Positions 10,406 to 21,183 of a DNA stretch of 64,000 nucleotides are shown here, piece by piece. The stretch is taken from the NCBI GenBank assembly GCA_029532415.1, contig JAQOTA010000065.1:62001-126000 (forward strand). The letters run 5' to 3'. Source of the stretch: Marasmius tenuissimus. Taxonomy: Eukaryota; Basidiomycota; Agaricomycetes; Agaricales; Marasmiaceae. Below the pieces are notes generated by a model that was given only the letters and a program-made list of their open reading frames with translations, was not told where the DNA came from and did not search any database. Within the stretch, counting starts at the first letter, position 1; each line of letters begins with the position of its first letter. The translations under genes and the position numbers were made by a program.

Positions 10406-13400
10406 TTACAAGCGACTTTCAACGTGCAGTCGTACCCTCTGTCCTTCTCCGGGATTTCTTCCCCACCCCGTTCCCAATAAAACGCCTTTCCCGAAAGCTG
10501 CCTCCAGAGTCTCCTCTAACGTCCGGACGAAAACAAACTCCATCTCCCGACGAATTTCAGGAGCCACATCCTGGTCAACATCCTTCCTGTTCCCATAGGG
10601 AAGGATGACTTTGCGGATCTGTGCACGATGAGCACCAAGTACTTTCTCCTTAATGCCGCCTACAGGCGTTACGCGACCTCGGAGCGTGATCTAAGATTGA
10701 GAGACTCAGAGAAGGTGCTAACGGTGAAACATTAAAGTACCAACCTCTCCGGTCATAGCAATGTCGGTAGGAACGCAGGCTCCTGTCAATAGCGACACGA
10801 GAGCACAGGTCTTTTCGGCCAGGTGTTAGTTACTACTCATGAATAGAACAATCGAAAAGAAGGTGCTTACCATCGTCACTCCTGCACTCGGGCCATCCTT
10901 CTTCTGCGCGCCCGCAGGCAGATGTAAGTGCACATCCCCGCCAAAGCCAGACCCCAGGCCGTACTCCCAAGCTCTCATCTTGACCCAACTCAAGGCAAGC
11001 TCTGCGCTTTCCTTAATCACATCGCCCAAGCTTCCGGTCAATTTCAACCTTCCACCTTCTCGTCCATTGACTGGAACAGACACAGCTTCGACGGGTAGTA
11101 TTCCTCCCTCTCCCTGTCCCATGACAACAAGGCCGTACACGACGCCTTTCCTGGTCATCCGAGATTCTTTGCCCTCTTCTTCCTCGTCCCATCGAGCAAT
11201 TCCCAAAATGGCCTCGAGGTCAGACTCGTTCACCACCGGATTGTACGACCGTGTCGAATGAGTGGTTTTGATGAGTGCATTGGTGTTCGAGTAATCGGTC
11301 TCCGGACTCGAATATCCTTCGTCTTCATGCCCTTCCATCGCCTCTGCCCATTCGACTGCTTTCCACCTTACGATCGCACCAATTGATCTCTCCAGCGTTC
11401 GAACGCCAGCTTCCCGAGTATACCGCATGGCCACGGTACGCAATGCCTCTTCCGTTACATCCACGAGCGGGGATTGGCCAGGAGGTGTCTGCATACCATT
11501 GGCCTTCAACTGCTTGGGAAGGAGGAATCGATGCGCAATGTGTAGTTTCTCGTCATAAGTGTAACCTTGATATTTCGTCAGCTCCAACGACACGAAATGA
11601 GAAGCAGTGAACCAAACTGACCAGGCAACACGACCACCTCACACCTATCCAACAACGGAGCTGATATGGTCTCGAGGGTATTTGACGTGCATATGAATAG
11701 GATTTGGCTCAAATCGACGGGAACACCGATATAATGATCCATGAATGTCGAGTTCTGCTCCGGATCGAGCACCTCGAGAAGGGCAGCGGATGGATCTCCA
11801 TGGACTCCGCCACCGTATCCGCCACCTGTCACACTCTCGCATCAGCCTTGAGATGTTGGGATCGAATCGAATGGCCACAAACCTCCAACTTTGTCGATCT
11901 CGTCCAATAAACATACGAAATCTGGCCTCCCGGCTTTGCGCAAGGCTTGAATGATCAACCCAGGTCCACTAGCCACGTACGTTCGCCTGTGGCCACGGAT
12001 CTCTCCCTCATCGCGGACACCACCGAGTGAGATGCGTTGGAATGGCCGATTCAACGCCCTTGCGATTGACTGCCCCAGTGAGGTCTTCCCCGTACCGGGA
12101 GGTCCGGTAAAGCTAACGCAATAAAATAAGTAAAAATGATCAGAGAGGGCAATGTCATTGGGGCGTTTGGGGCGTACAGAAGGATTGGTCCTTTGACAGG
12201 CTTCCTTCTTCTCCGTTGTTGCGCCAGCTGCGGTGGTGCAGGACCACCTGGTTTACGAAGAACTAGCTGCATGTTATCAGGCGACTGCTTCCCCGCCTCC
12301 CCTGCCGCTTCAAGCTTGGGCATGGACTGTGGAAGTTCTTGGTCTCTCTCCCGAGCCTCCTCAGCCTGGTGAGCTAATTCATTGAGCCTGACAACTGCGA
12401 GATATTCGATCAGGCGTTTCTTGATCTTGTCCAAACCGTAGTGATCCGTATCGAGCTGAGCACGAGCCGCTGATAAGAATCCCTTGGTGGATGAGGTCGG
12501 GTTGAGCTGCCCATCAGGGGTGGCGGAAGCGGCCAAAGAGGACCAAGGCAAAGCTGTAAACCATTCGAGCTAGTACCAATCCGTAAGAATCAAAGGTGGT
12601 AATAGGGAGGAAACGCCACTCACCCAACCCCGAATAACACTACCCTCGACACTCATCCCTCCGCCTCCGCCGGGTCCACCTCCACCAGTCAATCGACGAT
12701 ATCGTCGCCATTCACGCACGCCAGCTGCGAGGGGAAAGTGGGTAAGAGGACACGACATGAAATCGTGTTACGAGGAGTTCACCTTTACGCTCTTCAGAAC
12801 CCACTTCCATTGCCTCAATTTTCCTCTTGATTTCCGTAAGCTCAGCGTCTTCCGCATCAGGCGCCTGGTCCAGATCCAGTTCACTCTTCTGGCCGTCGCG
12901 ACTGGAGTCGGAGTTGGCTTGTGATTGAGACGTCTGGTTCTGTTGTTGTTGGAGGTCGCGAAGCTCTTTCTCAATCGCTCTCATTTGTTGCCGAAGGAAG
13001 AACTCCTTCTGCTGTTTACTGAGAGATTCGTCGACCGCATGGGCTATTCGTGATGTAACTTCGAGTTTTGTGTAGAGTTTATTGAGGATGTCAGTTGAGA
13101 GTGTCAGTCGAGTAAGTGGTGTGGGTGACTGTAGAAGACCTGTTGAAATGCAGAAAAATGCTTGAGTAAAGAAACCATTGAAGATAGGTGGGAATGAACT
13201 CACCGAACTTCTCAGCCCATTCGTCACTCTCCGCTGAGCTTCCGCCCACAGGAAGCACGCTGCCAACAAGAAGATCAGCCATCCATGCTGCCCTGTCAAG
13301 CGTCTCTCGATTCTCGTCAATCCTCCCGGCATCCTTCTCCCGATCTTCATCCACCAGAGGTGCTCGTAGCTCTTCTAGCATCGCAGCGACCTTCGCATAG

Positions 13401-13951
13401 GCGTCCTTCTTGGCCTGCTGATGCTGACTATTCTGAATGAGGTGTCCGAGGACCTTCAGTGCAGAAGTCTTGAACTTCACGATTGCATCTCGAAGAGCGA
13501 TGAGGTCTTGCTCCTGGTCGAGTGAGTGGGGTGGAGGATAGGAAACGACCCGCATCTCGAGTTGACCTTTGGAATGAGTATTCGGGGACAGCAAAGCTCT
13601 GTTGGCGTCGTATGGCTCCTCGAGCTTGACCCTGGTCAATCCGTGTACCGAAGCAAGGTACATTGCTACCTTCTCCCCATCCATCTGCCTTGCCGGTCGT
13701 ACGAGTCTTAGTATCCGGGTAGCTGTAGCATATTCTGGAAGAGAGTTTCCCTTCTCGTTCTCATTCGGAGGAATAGCAGGAATAGCAGCAACCACAGGAA
13801 GATTCTGTGTTCTCTCCAACAAGTTGAGTAACGCTTCCCCAATGTCCTGCGAGATAGGAATTGTCAAGCGGGCACCAGGAAGCAGAACAAGAGGGTAAGG
13901 TAGAGGAAGAACTGGGATATTTGTCGGACGAGATACGGGGCCTTTCGCCAT
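10406..13951 (-). CDS. LONP2: Peroxisomal Lon protease (ATP-dependent, S16 family)
   Basis: The first true ATG is at 13951 ([20 protein letters not shown]); the frame upstream has only TTG. The order is the Lon substrate-binding N-domain ([16 protein letters not shown]), a helical and coiled segment ([14 protein letters not shown]), the AAA+ module with Walker [13 protein letters not shown] and Walker [28 protein letters not shown], and the protease domain. That domain has the catalytic Ser in [10 protein letters not shown] and the Lys in GGIKEKVLG. The chain ends HVESRL, so the final SRL is a type 1 peroxisomal targeting signal, and no mitochondrial presequence is present. This identifies the peroxisomal Lon that removes misfolded matrix proteins, not mitochondrial Pim1. 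About nine exons give roughly 1,000-1,050 residues. A Gln/Ser-rich insert (about 12860-12960) and a Gly-rich loop near 12670 look lineage-specific. Confidence 0.93.
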
Positions 13952-14915
13952 CGTCGTCAATTTCGAGGGAAGAAGGAAAGGCGATAGTGACAAAAGACAG
14001 CAAAAGCTTATGAGTGTGGGGTGTGTGAATTCACGTGCTCGGTACGGCGATGACCTTTATCCGGATCGTTGACCGGCGGCAAAGTCGTCACCTCCGCTTG
14101 CCCCGCTTACAATTCGGCCGTGAATCCCTTGGCTGACTATCGTGGTCTCTCGAGCTGAATATCGGGAAAGTGCCTCATTCAGCACATGGGCCTCGCAATC
14201 ACTATCGATATCAAGGATTATTTCTTCCCGCTTTCATCAGAGCTCCGGACTCCATTTTGCTGCCCCATGACCCGTTGGAGGGAGTCTATTCGGAATAAAA
14301 ACTCTGCAATATCATTTTCAGGTTACTCTTCCTCACTGATTCTTGAGTATTAACAAGGCCGTGCAGCTTCTCAAGTGGTTCTCGCCGCCACTTGATCACG
14401 AAGTGCTCAGTACAGAGTTGAAAGTTACCGGGGAGCCACTCCCCCCCGCCAAGTTGAAGCAAAACTATCTTACTGCGAGGGCAGGATTAACGACGTCCCG
14501 TCAGTGAAGTGTTGGCTCGTGAGTCCCCAAGTTCTCCTTTCGGTAGGCAAGTATTCGTGAAACTCCCCAAGTATAATCTCTCCCGAATCCTTTGGCGAAT
14601 AAACAGGCACACGCTGATCGAAGAACACGAGGTATTGAGTCTTCAAATGAAGTGGCAATGAGCCTGCGTGGCTATTACCCCACCTAAGCCCCAGGAACTT
14701 CCCAATGGCCGCGTTATCATTGGTGCGAGCGTCGCGGCTCTGCCACCAATTTCCTAATACCGCATAGGGGACACGGGAAATTCGACGAAGACCTTCTGTT
14801 CGATATCCGGATCTCAAGGTGACACTCAAGTACCGTCTGACGTGGAAGCTTCATAATTACATGTGCGTAAAAGTCACCTCCGACATGTCCAACTCGGCCA
14901 CTAGTGACAGGACGC
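13952..14915. other. Intergenic region upstream of Lon, downstream of the MYND gene
   Basis: It should hold the Lon promoter, proximal to 13952, and the 3' flank of the MYND gene. A minus-strand frame at 14470-14829 has no ATG start and no motif, so I do not call it. Confidence 0.45.
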
Positions 14916-16821
14916 TCAAGGGGCCACAATACGGCCAAATTCTACCCAGTATAGAGGACGCATCGCGGACGGGAGGATTGCTAAGACCAATGGATCAACT
15001 CCTTCCTTCTCCTTTGCCTCGAGCAGCAACGGTGTCCAATTCTCCTCTGGTGCTTTTTTCATCGCAGCAGCGGAAGTTATGGTGTCAACTTTGCAAGGAA
15101 AGATGGTGTAGTCCATCACCGACACAAGTGCCTCGCTCAACTTCACCCGATGTTGGGCACGATATGTGGATTGATGTGTGAGTAGTTTCGGACGAATGTC
15201 GAGGATGTGTTGTTGAACTATCCAGCCTATGAAGTGCTGGTCCCGAGCGTCGTGATATGGTGGAATAGGTATCCCATCTCCAAAATGTCAATTCACATAT
15301 TTATGGATATCTTTGCATGGCACTGACCTAGAGAAAACCTCCGCTTTTCTATTGATTTGCATATCGCCTTGTGTTCACTCCAGGCATCCTTTTGACATTT
15401 TCTGGAGCAATAGTAGGCGATCTGACATCCACAACACCGGAAGAACTGTATATGTTCTCCTCTTCTCTTCTTGTCTGGCATATGAGCGCGCATAGTACAC
15501 TAAATCACGGTCCATGCGCTCAGCAAGTTTATGGTTGCCAAGAAAAGATGACTCTTACCCCGCCACTGGTACAACAATTCATCCCATGCATATTCCATTC
15601 GCCCAGAACCGTCAGCCTTTCTTCAACAGTCTTCTTGAAGGCAAGATACTCCACTTTGAACGTGGTCTTGTTGGTCCCACCTAGGTAGTCCTCTCCGCGG
15701 TAGAGCCCCTTCGACAGCGCGGTTGCGACAGAATGATACATCGCGTATCCGGCGATCGTGTCGAACAGCTCCTTGTACTGATCTCCAAGATCAGTCGGCG
15801 GATTCGGATTCGGTATCATCTGGTCTGCTTTGATATAGTCCACCGATTTCACAAGGGATAGGATGAGCCGCGACTCAAGAGCCTGAACGACAGCCACATG
15901 TCCGTACTGTTCGAAAGTCGCTTGGAGGTAGCTGCAACACAGCTTCAAGCAACCAACGACGAAGGGAAAGTCCTCTCGCTGATAGTGTGCTTTTTTGTGA
16001 GCTAGCCTCCGCATCGTAAGGCAAACCCAGTAGACAGATCTGTGGTGTACGAACGCCTGATTGAACTGGGGAGCATTCGCTGCACAATTCGTCAATATGG
16101 TCAGGGAAAGTTTGAGGGAACGACAATTCAATCCCAATTCCTTGGGTTTCAAGATGTCATACATTATTCTTCTGAGAATACCTGCTGTGTAATGCGGAGG
16201 TTGAGATTCCAAGGTTCGGATGAAGTGCTGATCCCAACTGAGTTCGGGATACATTGCCATTGTGGTGATTATGCGCGTGGCGTACAACAACGTGTCTTCA
16301 TGCGTTTTGTTGGAACTGCTGGAGAATGGAGGGTTTTGACCCGCAAGAACGTAAAGCTGAGCAGCGATGGAAAGGCAGCTGGGAGTCTTCCCCATAACGA
16401 CTGCGGTGCGAGGAGATATGGTCGACGTGTACAGTATCAATGAAAGAGATAAAAGGATCTCGTCGCGCGTTTCGTCGTAGTTATCGAAAGACAGCAGTGA
16501 ACTGGATGGATGTTCGTGTGTGGAAAAAGTTTCGAACAAGAAGGATATCCATCCCCAGATCTGGGGCCAAAATTTTTCGATCGCAAGGGCTATTTGTGGG
16601 GTTGGGAGAAATCGTTCCTCGGTCCCTAGCGTTCTGAGTGCAATGTGAGCGAGGTCGATGGTTTCGATCCTTCGGGTAGGATGCATAGCATCCAGAACCG
16701 GTATTGGCTTGGGAAGATGGTGTAGTATAACAGGCAGGACTTCTGGGAAGAGCTGAGGGTTCTGTCGAACCTTTCCCCTGAGTTTAGTTAGGGCAACCTG
16801 TGAACCTGACAAAGCCTTCAT
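14916..16821 (-). CDS. MYND-type zinc-finger protein
   Basis: A long first exon (ATG at 16819-16821, MKALSGSQVALTKLRGKVRQ) encodes ~420 residues of mostly helical sequence without a known domain. A ~60 nt intron follows (about 15489-15548). The next exon carries the finger: a Cys pair in NCCTSGGC, then FRCCGCQIAYYCSRKCQKDAW and EHKAIC. This matches the MYND Cys/His pattern (C..C....C..C...YC...C......H...C) apart from wider spacing in the first half. A second intron of ~50 nt near 15290-15340 leads to a last exon beginning GIPIPPYHDARDQHFIGWIV and ending FGRIVAP. MYND fingers bind proline-rich partner peptides. Agaricomycetes carry many such proteins of unknown role, and partner and process are not inferable here. 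Confidence 0.8.
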
Positions 16822-18794
16822 TTTTAGGTCTTGAACGAGCTAAGGAATTTTATTGGATCTCCCACAGGCGGCGAAGAGATAACTGAGGTCGTACCTTTTT
16901 GGATGACATGTTGATGTGGTGACGATTGAAGTTTGAAGCAACCCACGTCCAAGCAGCCTCCACAGCCATCAGGTAGGCGCGTGGTAGTCGTCACCACAAT
17001 CAGGTGACGTGACCCAGCGCGTTCCTGCACGGTAGGTCACGTTCAACTCGAATTTGCACCAGAGCTTATTCTGCCCATTGTTCCTTGTGAGCAGGAGCAG
17101 TCGTTGTGGCGAGAGCTCTCTGCAGTGGTGCATGGTGTATTAGTTCAAGGCAAGCCCGTCCCGAGACCCACTATTGACCAATTGCGTCGCTTTGTCCGCA
17201 TACGGCCGCCGCGATGCACATTGCATTCGAAAGGAATGCGTATATCCACTTATATTCGTCTCCAGAAGCAATGTTGTGAAAGCGCTATTGAGACTGCTTC
17301 GTATCGAGTTCTGGCCGTTATCCTGAACTAACGTTCTTGGAGGGTCCCGGGGGCCGGTCAGGGGCTCAAATCACCGCGTTGACCAGCGACTCCGAGCGCC
17401 TGAAGTACTAAGCGCTCGATGCCTTTCTTTCACAAACCACCATTGTCGCTCAGTTACTATTCTACCTCGAAGCCAAAGTAAACGCTTCCACATAGCTCAG
17501 GACTCCGTAAACAACTCATAAGTAATCGTATCTCTTGCTCTGTTTCTAACCCCATCATCTAGTTTACTCTTTGCTTCGTGAAGACCATCTAGATGATGAA
17601 AAAGCTGGGACGAGAAGATGGCTACGAAACACCACCTCATTGTGCATTTGAAGTGTCATATGAAGCATTGTAATTCCGGACAGGTGCGTTCGTTTCTACT
17701 ATTCGCTGGTAGTCACGGTTCCGATGTCAACTATCTCTAACAATAGAAACATCAGTTTGAGAGTCTCCGTTGGAAGGCAGAAACCGATCGGCGCAAACAT
17801 TATGAACAAAAGTTCAGGTTTGAACAGAACAAGAAGAATAGATGGAACGGACACGACTCTGGAGTACCCTTCACATGCGTAGGGCACGGGGGAAACGAGT
17901 CGGCGCCTATAAACCTCGTCCTTTACAAGAAGTTCCTTAACAAGCTGATGCATGAATGGAGAAAAGGCACAGGAGGCTCAGGGAGGCACAGAAACGGAGG
18001 TGAAAAGGGCCGAGGAAGACTCGTTACTGAAAGGCATAGCCGGGAGGTCCAGGGAGGCCTCTGCTGCCGCACTAGGACAACATGATGTGGGCTGAAGTAG
18101 GAACGAAGCAAACGCTGGGACAAGCATAAAGTGCGATGAGCACGGTGAACAACGCAGGCACCGTCACCACACACTACGTTATTCATCCGGCCCCTGTATT
18201 CTATCGTTATCGTCAAACTACCTGACTCGCAACGCTCTAGAACGTACCGAACCATTGGCAAGTACATCCAACCTCCCCTTTTCTCGTAACCGCCATATAC
18301 TCGCGACGATGCATGCCCGTTGTTGCGGGTGCTCGGGCTGCAGGGTCATGCCACGGTGTTCCTGAGATCGTATTCAACGGCTCGCTCATATGGTATTTCG
18401 GTAGACTCTATGGGATAGCAGCTTTCCTTCCTTTGGGCCTACCCTCTTCGTGTTTGTACGGGGAGCTCGTTTTCACGAGATTGAACATTCCAAGCCCTTG
18501 CCAGTCAATGCCGTTCGATCGTTCCGAAACTATTCACTGACTTCTAATCACGCGCTAGGTCAATCTCTCCTTCTGGTGCAGCCTCTGCGGTGGGTCCGAT
18601 CGATACGTTAGGTCGGCTGATGGGGCAGGAGGTGACGGAGGCGCCTAATCTTTTAACATTTTGGTCTCGGGACTCTATGTGGTATCCACTTATCCGCTTA
18701 TACTCCGTCAGTTCCCAACCTTTGATTTGAAGATGGAGGACTGTTTGTCGGTTATAAAGGTCAAGTCAAACAAGTTCGTCTCACAACCGTCACC
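16822..18794. other. ~2 kb gap: divergent upstream region of MYND and mpaB-like genes
   Basis: I see no supportable gene. Short frames (17104-17331 plus, 17923-18267 minus, 18313-18540 plus) lack motifs and plausible splicing. A 40-nt segment at 17001-17040 (CAGGTGACGTGACCC then GCGCGTTC) has a near copy at 21043-21082. Confidence 0.4.
18753..18759 (+). promoter_or_regulatory. Possible TATA box of the mpaB-like gene
   Basis: TATAAAG lies 42 nt before the ATG at 18795, on the coding strand. The distance is short for a fungal TATA element and would leave a very short 5' leader, so this is tentative. Confidence 0.3.
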
Positions 18795-20727
18795 ATGTTG
18801 GACATTGTTCTTTCCATAGTCGACTCTCTTCCGTGGGCCACACTCACGGTTCCGTCTCTTATTCTCCTGACGTGGGTTAGCATCACGCAGACACTCCGAT
18901 GGAGAAGACACAACTACATACAACGGGTTTATGGGCCCAAATTCACGTCGGGAACCATGACGGCTGAGGATGCACAAGAAGTCATCAGGATCCTAATCCG
19001 CTACGAGATGCCTCTCGTCATCGAATACGCTCTCGCTTTTGCTCTGTTCAAGACCTATGGCATCGTGAGTGGTGCTAGTGGGCGACTGTCCAGGGTCATC
19101 GAGACAACTCACGCTGGCCCTTTCAGCCCTCAATGTCCAAGATCCTCGCGGCGACAAAGCAGCTCAGGTCCGCTGAGGGAATTTCAAAGCGTTATGCAGA
19201 TGTGCGTCACCAGTGGCCGGCTACACGTATTGACGCCCAGCGGTACTGATACCAACCTCAACATAACAGACCTTCATCCTCATCAGTATGGTTCCCCTGC
19301 ACAAGTGTTGTCCGATCTTGACGTTTACACTCCACGTCTAGGCACCTGGATGACATGCCCTATATCCGGTGTTGTCTTTCCTTCTCGCAGCGGAGACGAA
19401 AAACCCAACGTTCAAGATCCCCGCGCCAATTTGGCCATAGCCAGGACGAACTTCCTCCATTCTCATTACAACATCGTAAGTCCCTGACGCCGTACTATCA
19501 CTATGATGTCGGCTAATCTCAGACGACGAAACATGTAGAAGAACGATGACTACCTCTACACACTGGGACTTTTCATGTTTGAACCTTCCGTACGTGCTGA
19601 GCGGATTCACGCACTCGCATTTGCTAAAATCGCACCGGAAACTGACAGAGCTGGGCTGCCAAGTTCGGTTGGCGATCCTTGACTCCACTCGAAGAGCATG
19701 TGAGTTTCGAAAGTGGCTGATGCACGATCCTGGCCATTGCTCACCAGTTCTCTGCGTACTTCTCTGCGTACTTCCACATTTCTACAATACACAGGCTTTC
19801 TTCATCTTCTGGCTCGAGATAGGCGAGAGAATGGGAATCAAGGACATTCCTGACTCGGCGGAGGTGTTCAAGGATTGGATTAAGGTGAGTTTAGCCGACC
19901 TCATCCAATTCGAAATTCGGAGCTACATGCCTCCACTTACTTACTACTGTCTAGGACTACGAAGACAAGTACATGGTCCCGGCGCAGACGAACCATGATG
20001 TGGCGAATTTTACTTTGGAGGAACTGATATATGTGGTTCCTGAAGCATTCGGGCTCAAGAGTTTTGCACGAAAAGCTGCTATCGCTATTCTCGAGGACAA
20101 CGTGCGAATCGCTATGAAGTGAGTGACTTTGGCTGCTATCCATGCTGTCCTTTTCCGGTGACGTTGATGCATGGCGACGATACATTTGTATAGGTACCTA
20201 GAGCAGCCACGATGGATCTCAACTTTCGTCCTCACACTCCTTGGGTTCATGGGCTGGTACACGCGATACTTCCGCCTCCCGGCTTTCAAACCCTATGCAC
20301 AGATCGAATTAGACCTCCCTGACTTCAAGGACGGGGAGGAGCCACTGATGCGGCCAAAGTACTTCCAGGCGGAGCCATGGTACAAACCGGAATCGACGAC
20401 GTTCTTTGGACGCCTCAAGGACCGTCTACTGATCAGAATTGGAGTTCACAATGCCATGCCATCGCCTGCGCTACGGAGCGACGGCTACCGGTTGGACACC
20501 GCGGTAAGAGTTAGGTTTCGTATCGAGTCTCGATTCTCATTCTGTCCGTTTCCCTCACAGGGACCGTTGAAGTTTGAGAAAGGTAAGTGTGCTATACTTC
20601 GGCTCCTGACGGCGCTGACCGGCTTCATCCAGATGGACAAGAGGAAGTCTTCCAGAACGCCGAAAGGTTACTTGGGTGTCCCATCAAAGGTGCTTGGAGG
20701 AAACCTTTGGCCTCGACACGAGCTTGA
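18795..20727 (+). CDS. ER-bound oxygenase of the mpaB/rubber-oxygenase (DUF2236) family
   Basis: The ATG at 18795 (MLDIVLSIVDSLPWATLTVP) opens a membrane anchor, LTVPSLILLTWVSIT. About ten exons join to RYEMPLVIEYALAFALFKTY, PSMSKILAATKQLRSAEGIS, KRYAD-TFILISTWMTCPISG, DPRANLAIARTNFLHSHYNI, DDYLYTLGLFMFEPS, HAFFIFWLEIGERM and NHDVAN. The AR..(F/W)LHSxY block and DDYLYTL are hallmarks of the fungal mpaB-like clade, named after the enzyme that cleaves the farnesyl chain in mycophenolate biosynthesis; bacterial relatives bind haem b. The end exons read DGQEEVFQNAERLLGCPIKG and ASTRA, with stop at 20725-20727. The reaction here is probably oxidative, on an unknown lipid or terpenoid. No terpene synthase, polyketide synthase or P450 gene is nearby, so membership of a biosynthetic cluster is unsupported. 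Confidence 0.85.
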
Positions 20728-21183
20728 GCTTTGGGGATTAGCCACTTAAAGAATGTATTTGTATTTCATATTTTCGTATCCTTATCTTTTTTTTCTCGCA
20801 ACATACTTACCAGCCTGGCAAACCATCACTTCTTGAAGAAAATCGTTCTTCCGTAGTACTTACTTGATCCTTGCAGGTGAAATATCACTTTCTCCTTCGG
20901 AATATCGCTTCCCCTTCTCAGAGGCCTGGAAAAGGCTACCTGGGCCTGAGGCCAGGTAAGAGTCCGATCGCAAAGATAATGAAAGCCATACAGGGCATCG
21001 TTCATCTGGGAGGCGATTTGGTGTCGAAGACTTTGAACAAGTCAGGTGATGTGACGCAACGCGTTCATTCGCGGTATGTCGTCGCGTCTAAGTCGAACTC
21101 AGTGTTCATCTGCACACGACAGGGATGTATCTTCTAAATATTATTATTCCGTTTCGTGTAGAGCTTCCTACATATAGTAATAA
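20728..21183. other. Convergent 3' region of mpaB-like gene and LHS1, with promoter-like repeat
   Basis: T-rich DNA follows the mpaB stop. A plus-strand frame at about 20871-21137 has no ATG at its start and no family match. It contains the near copy (21043-21082) of the motif found upstream of the MYND gene at 17001. Confidence 0.4.

Noticed and set aside
10839..11261. 140-codon plus-strand frame in the Lon locus
   Set aside because: Antisense shadow of the Lon protease domain.
13952..13993. 14-residue longer N-terminus for the Lon protease
   Set aside because: The upstream codon is TTG, not ATG; the first ATG is at 13951 and gives a normal N-domain.
14470..14829. 119-codon minus-strand frame downstream of the MYND gene
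   Set aside because: No ATG at its start, no domain, and the MYND chain already ends at 14916.
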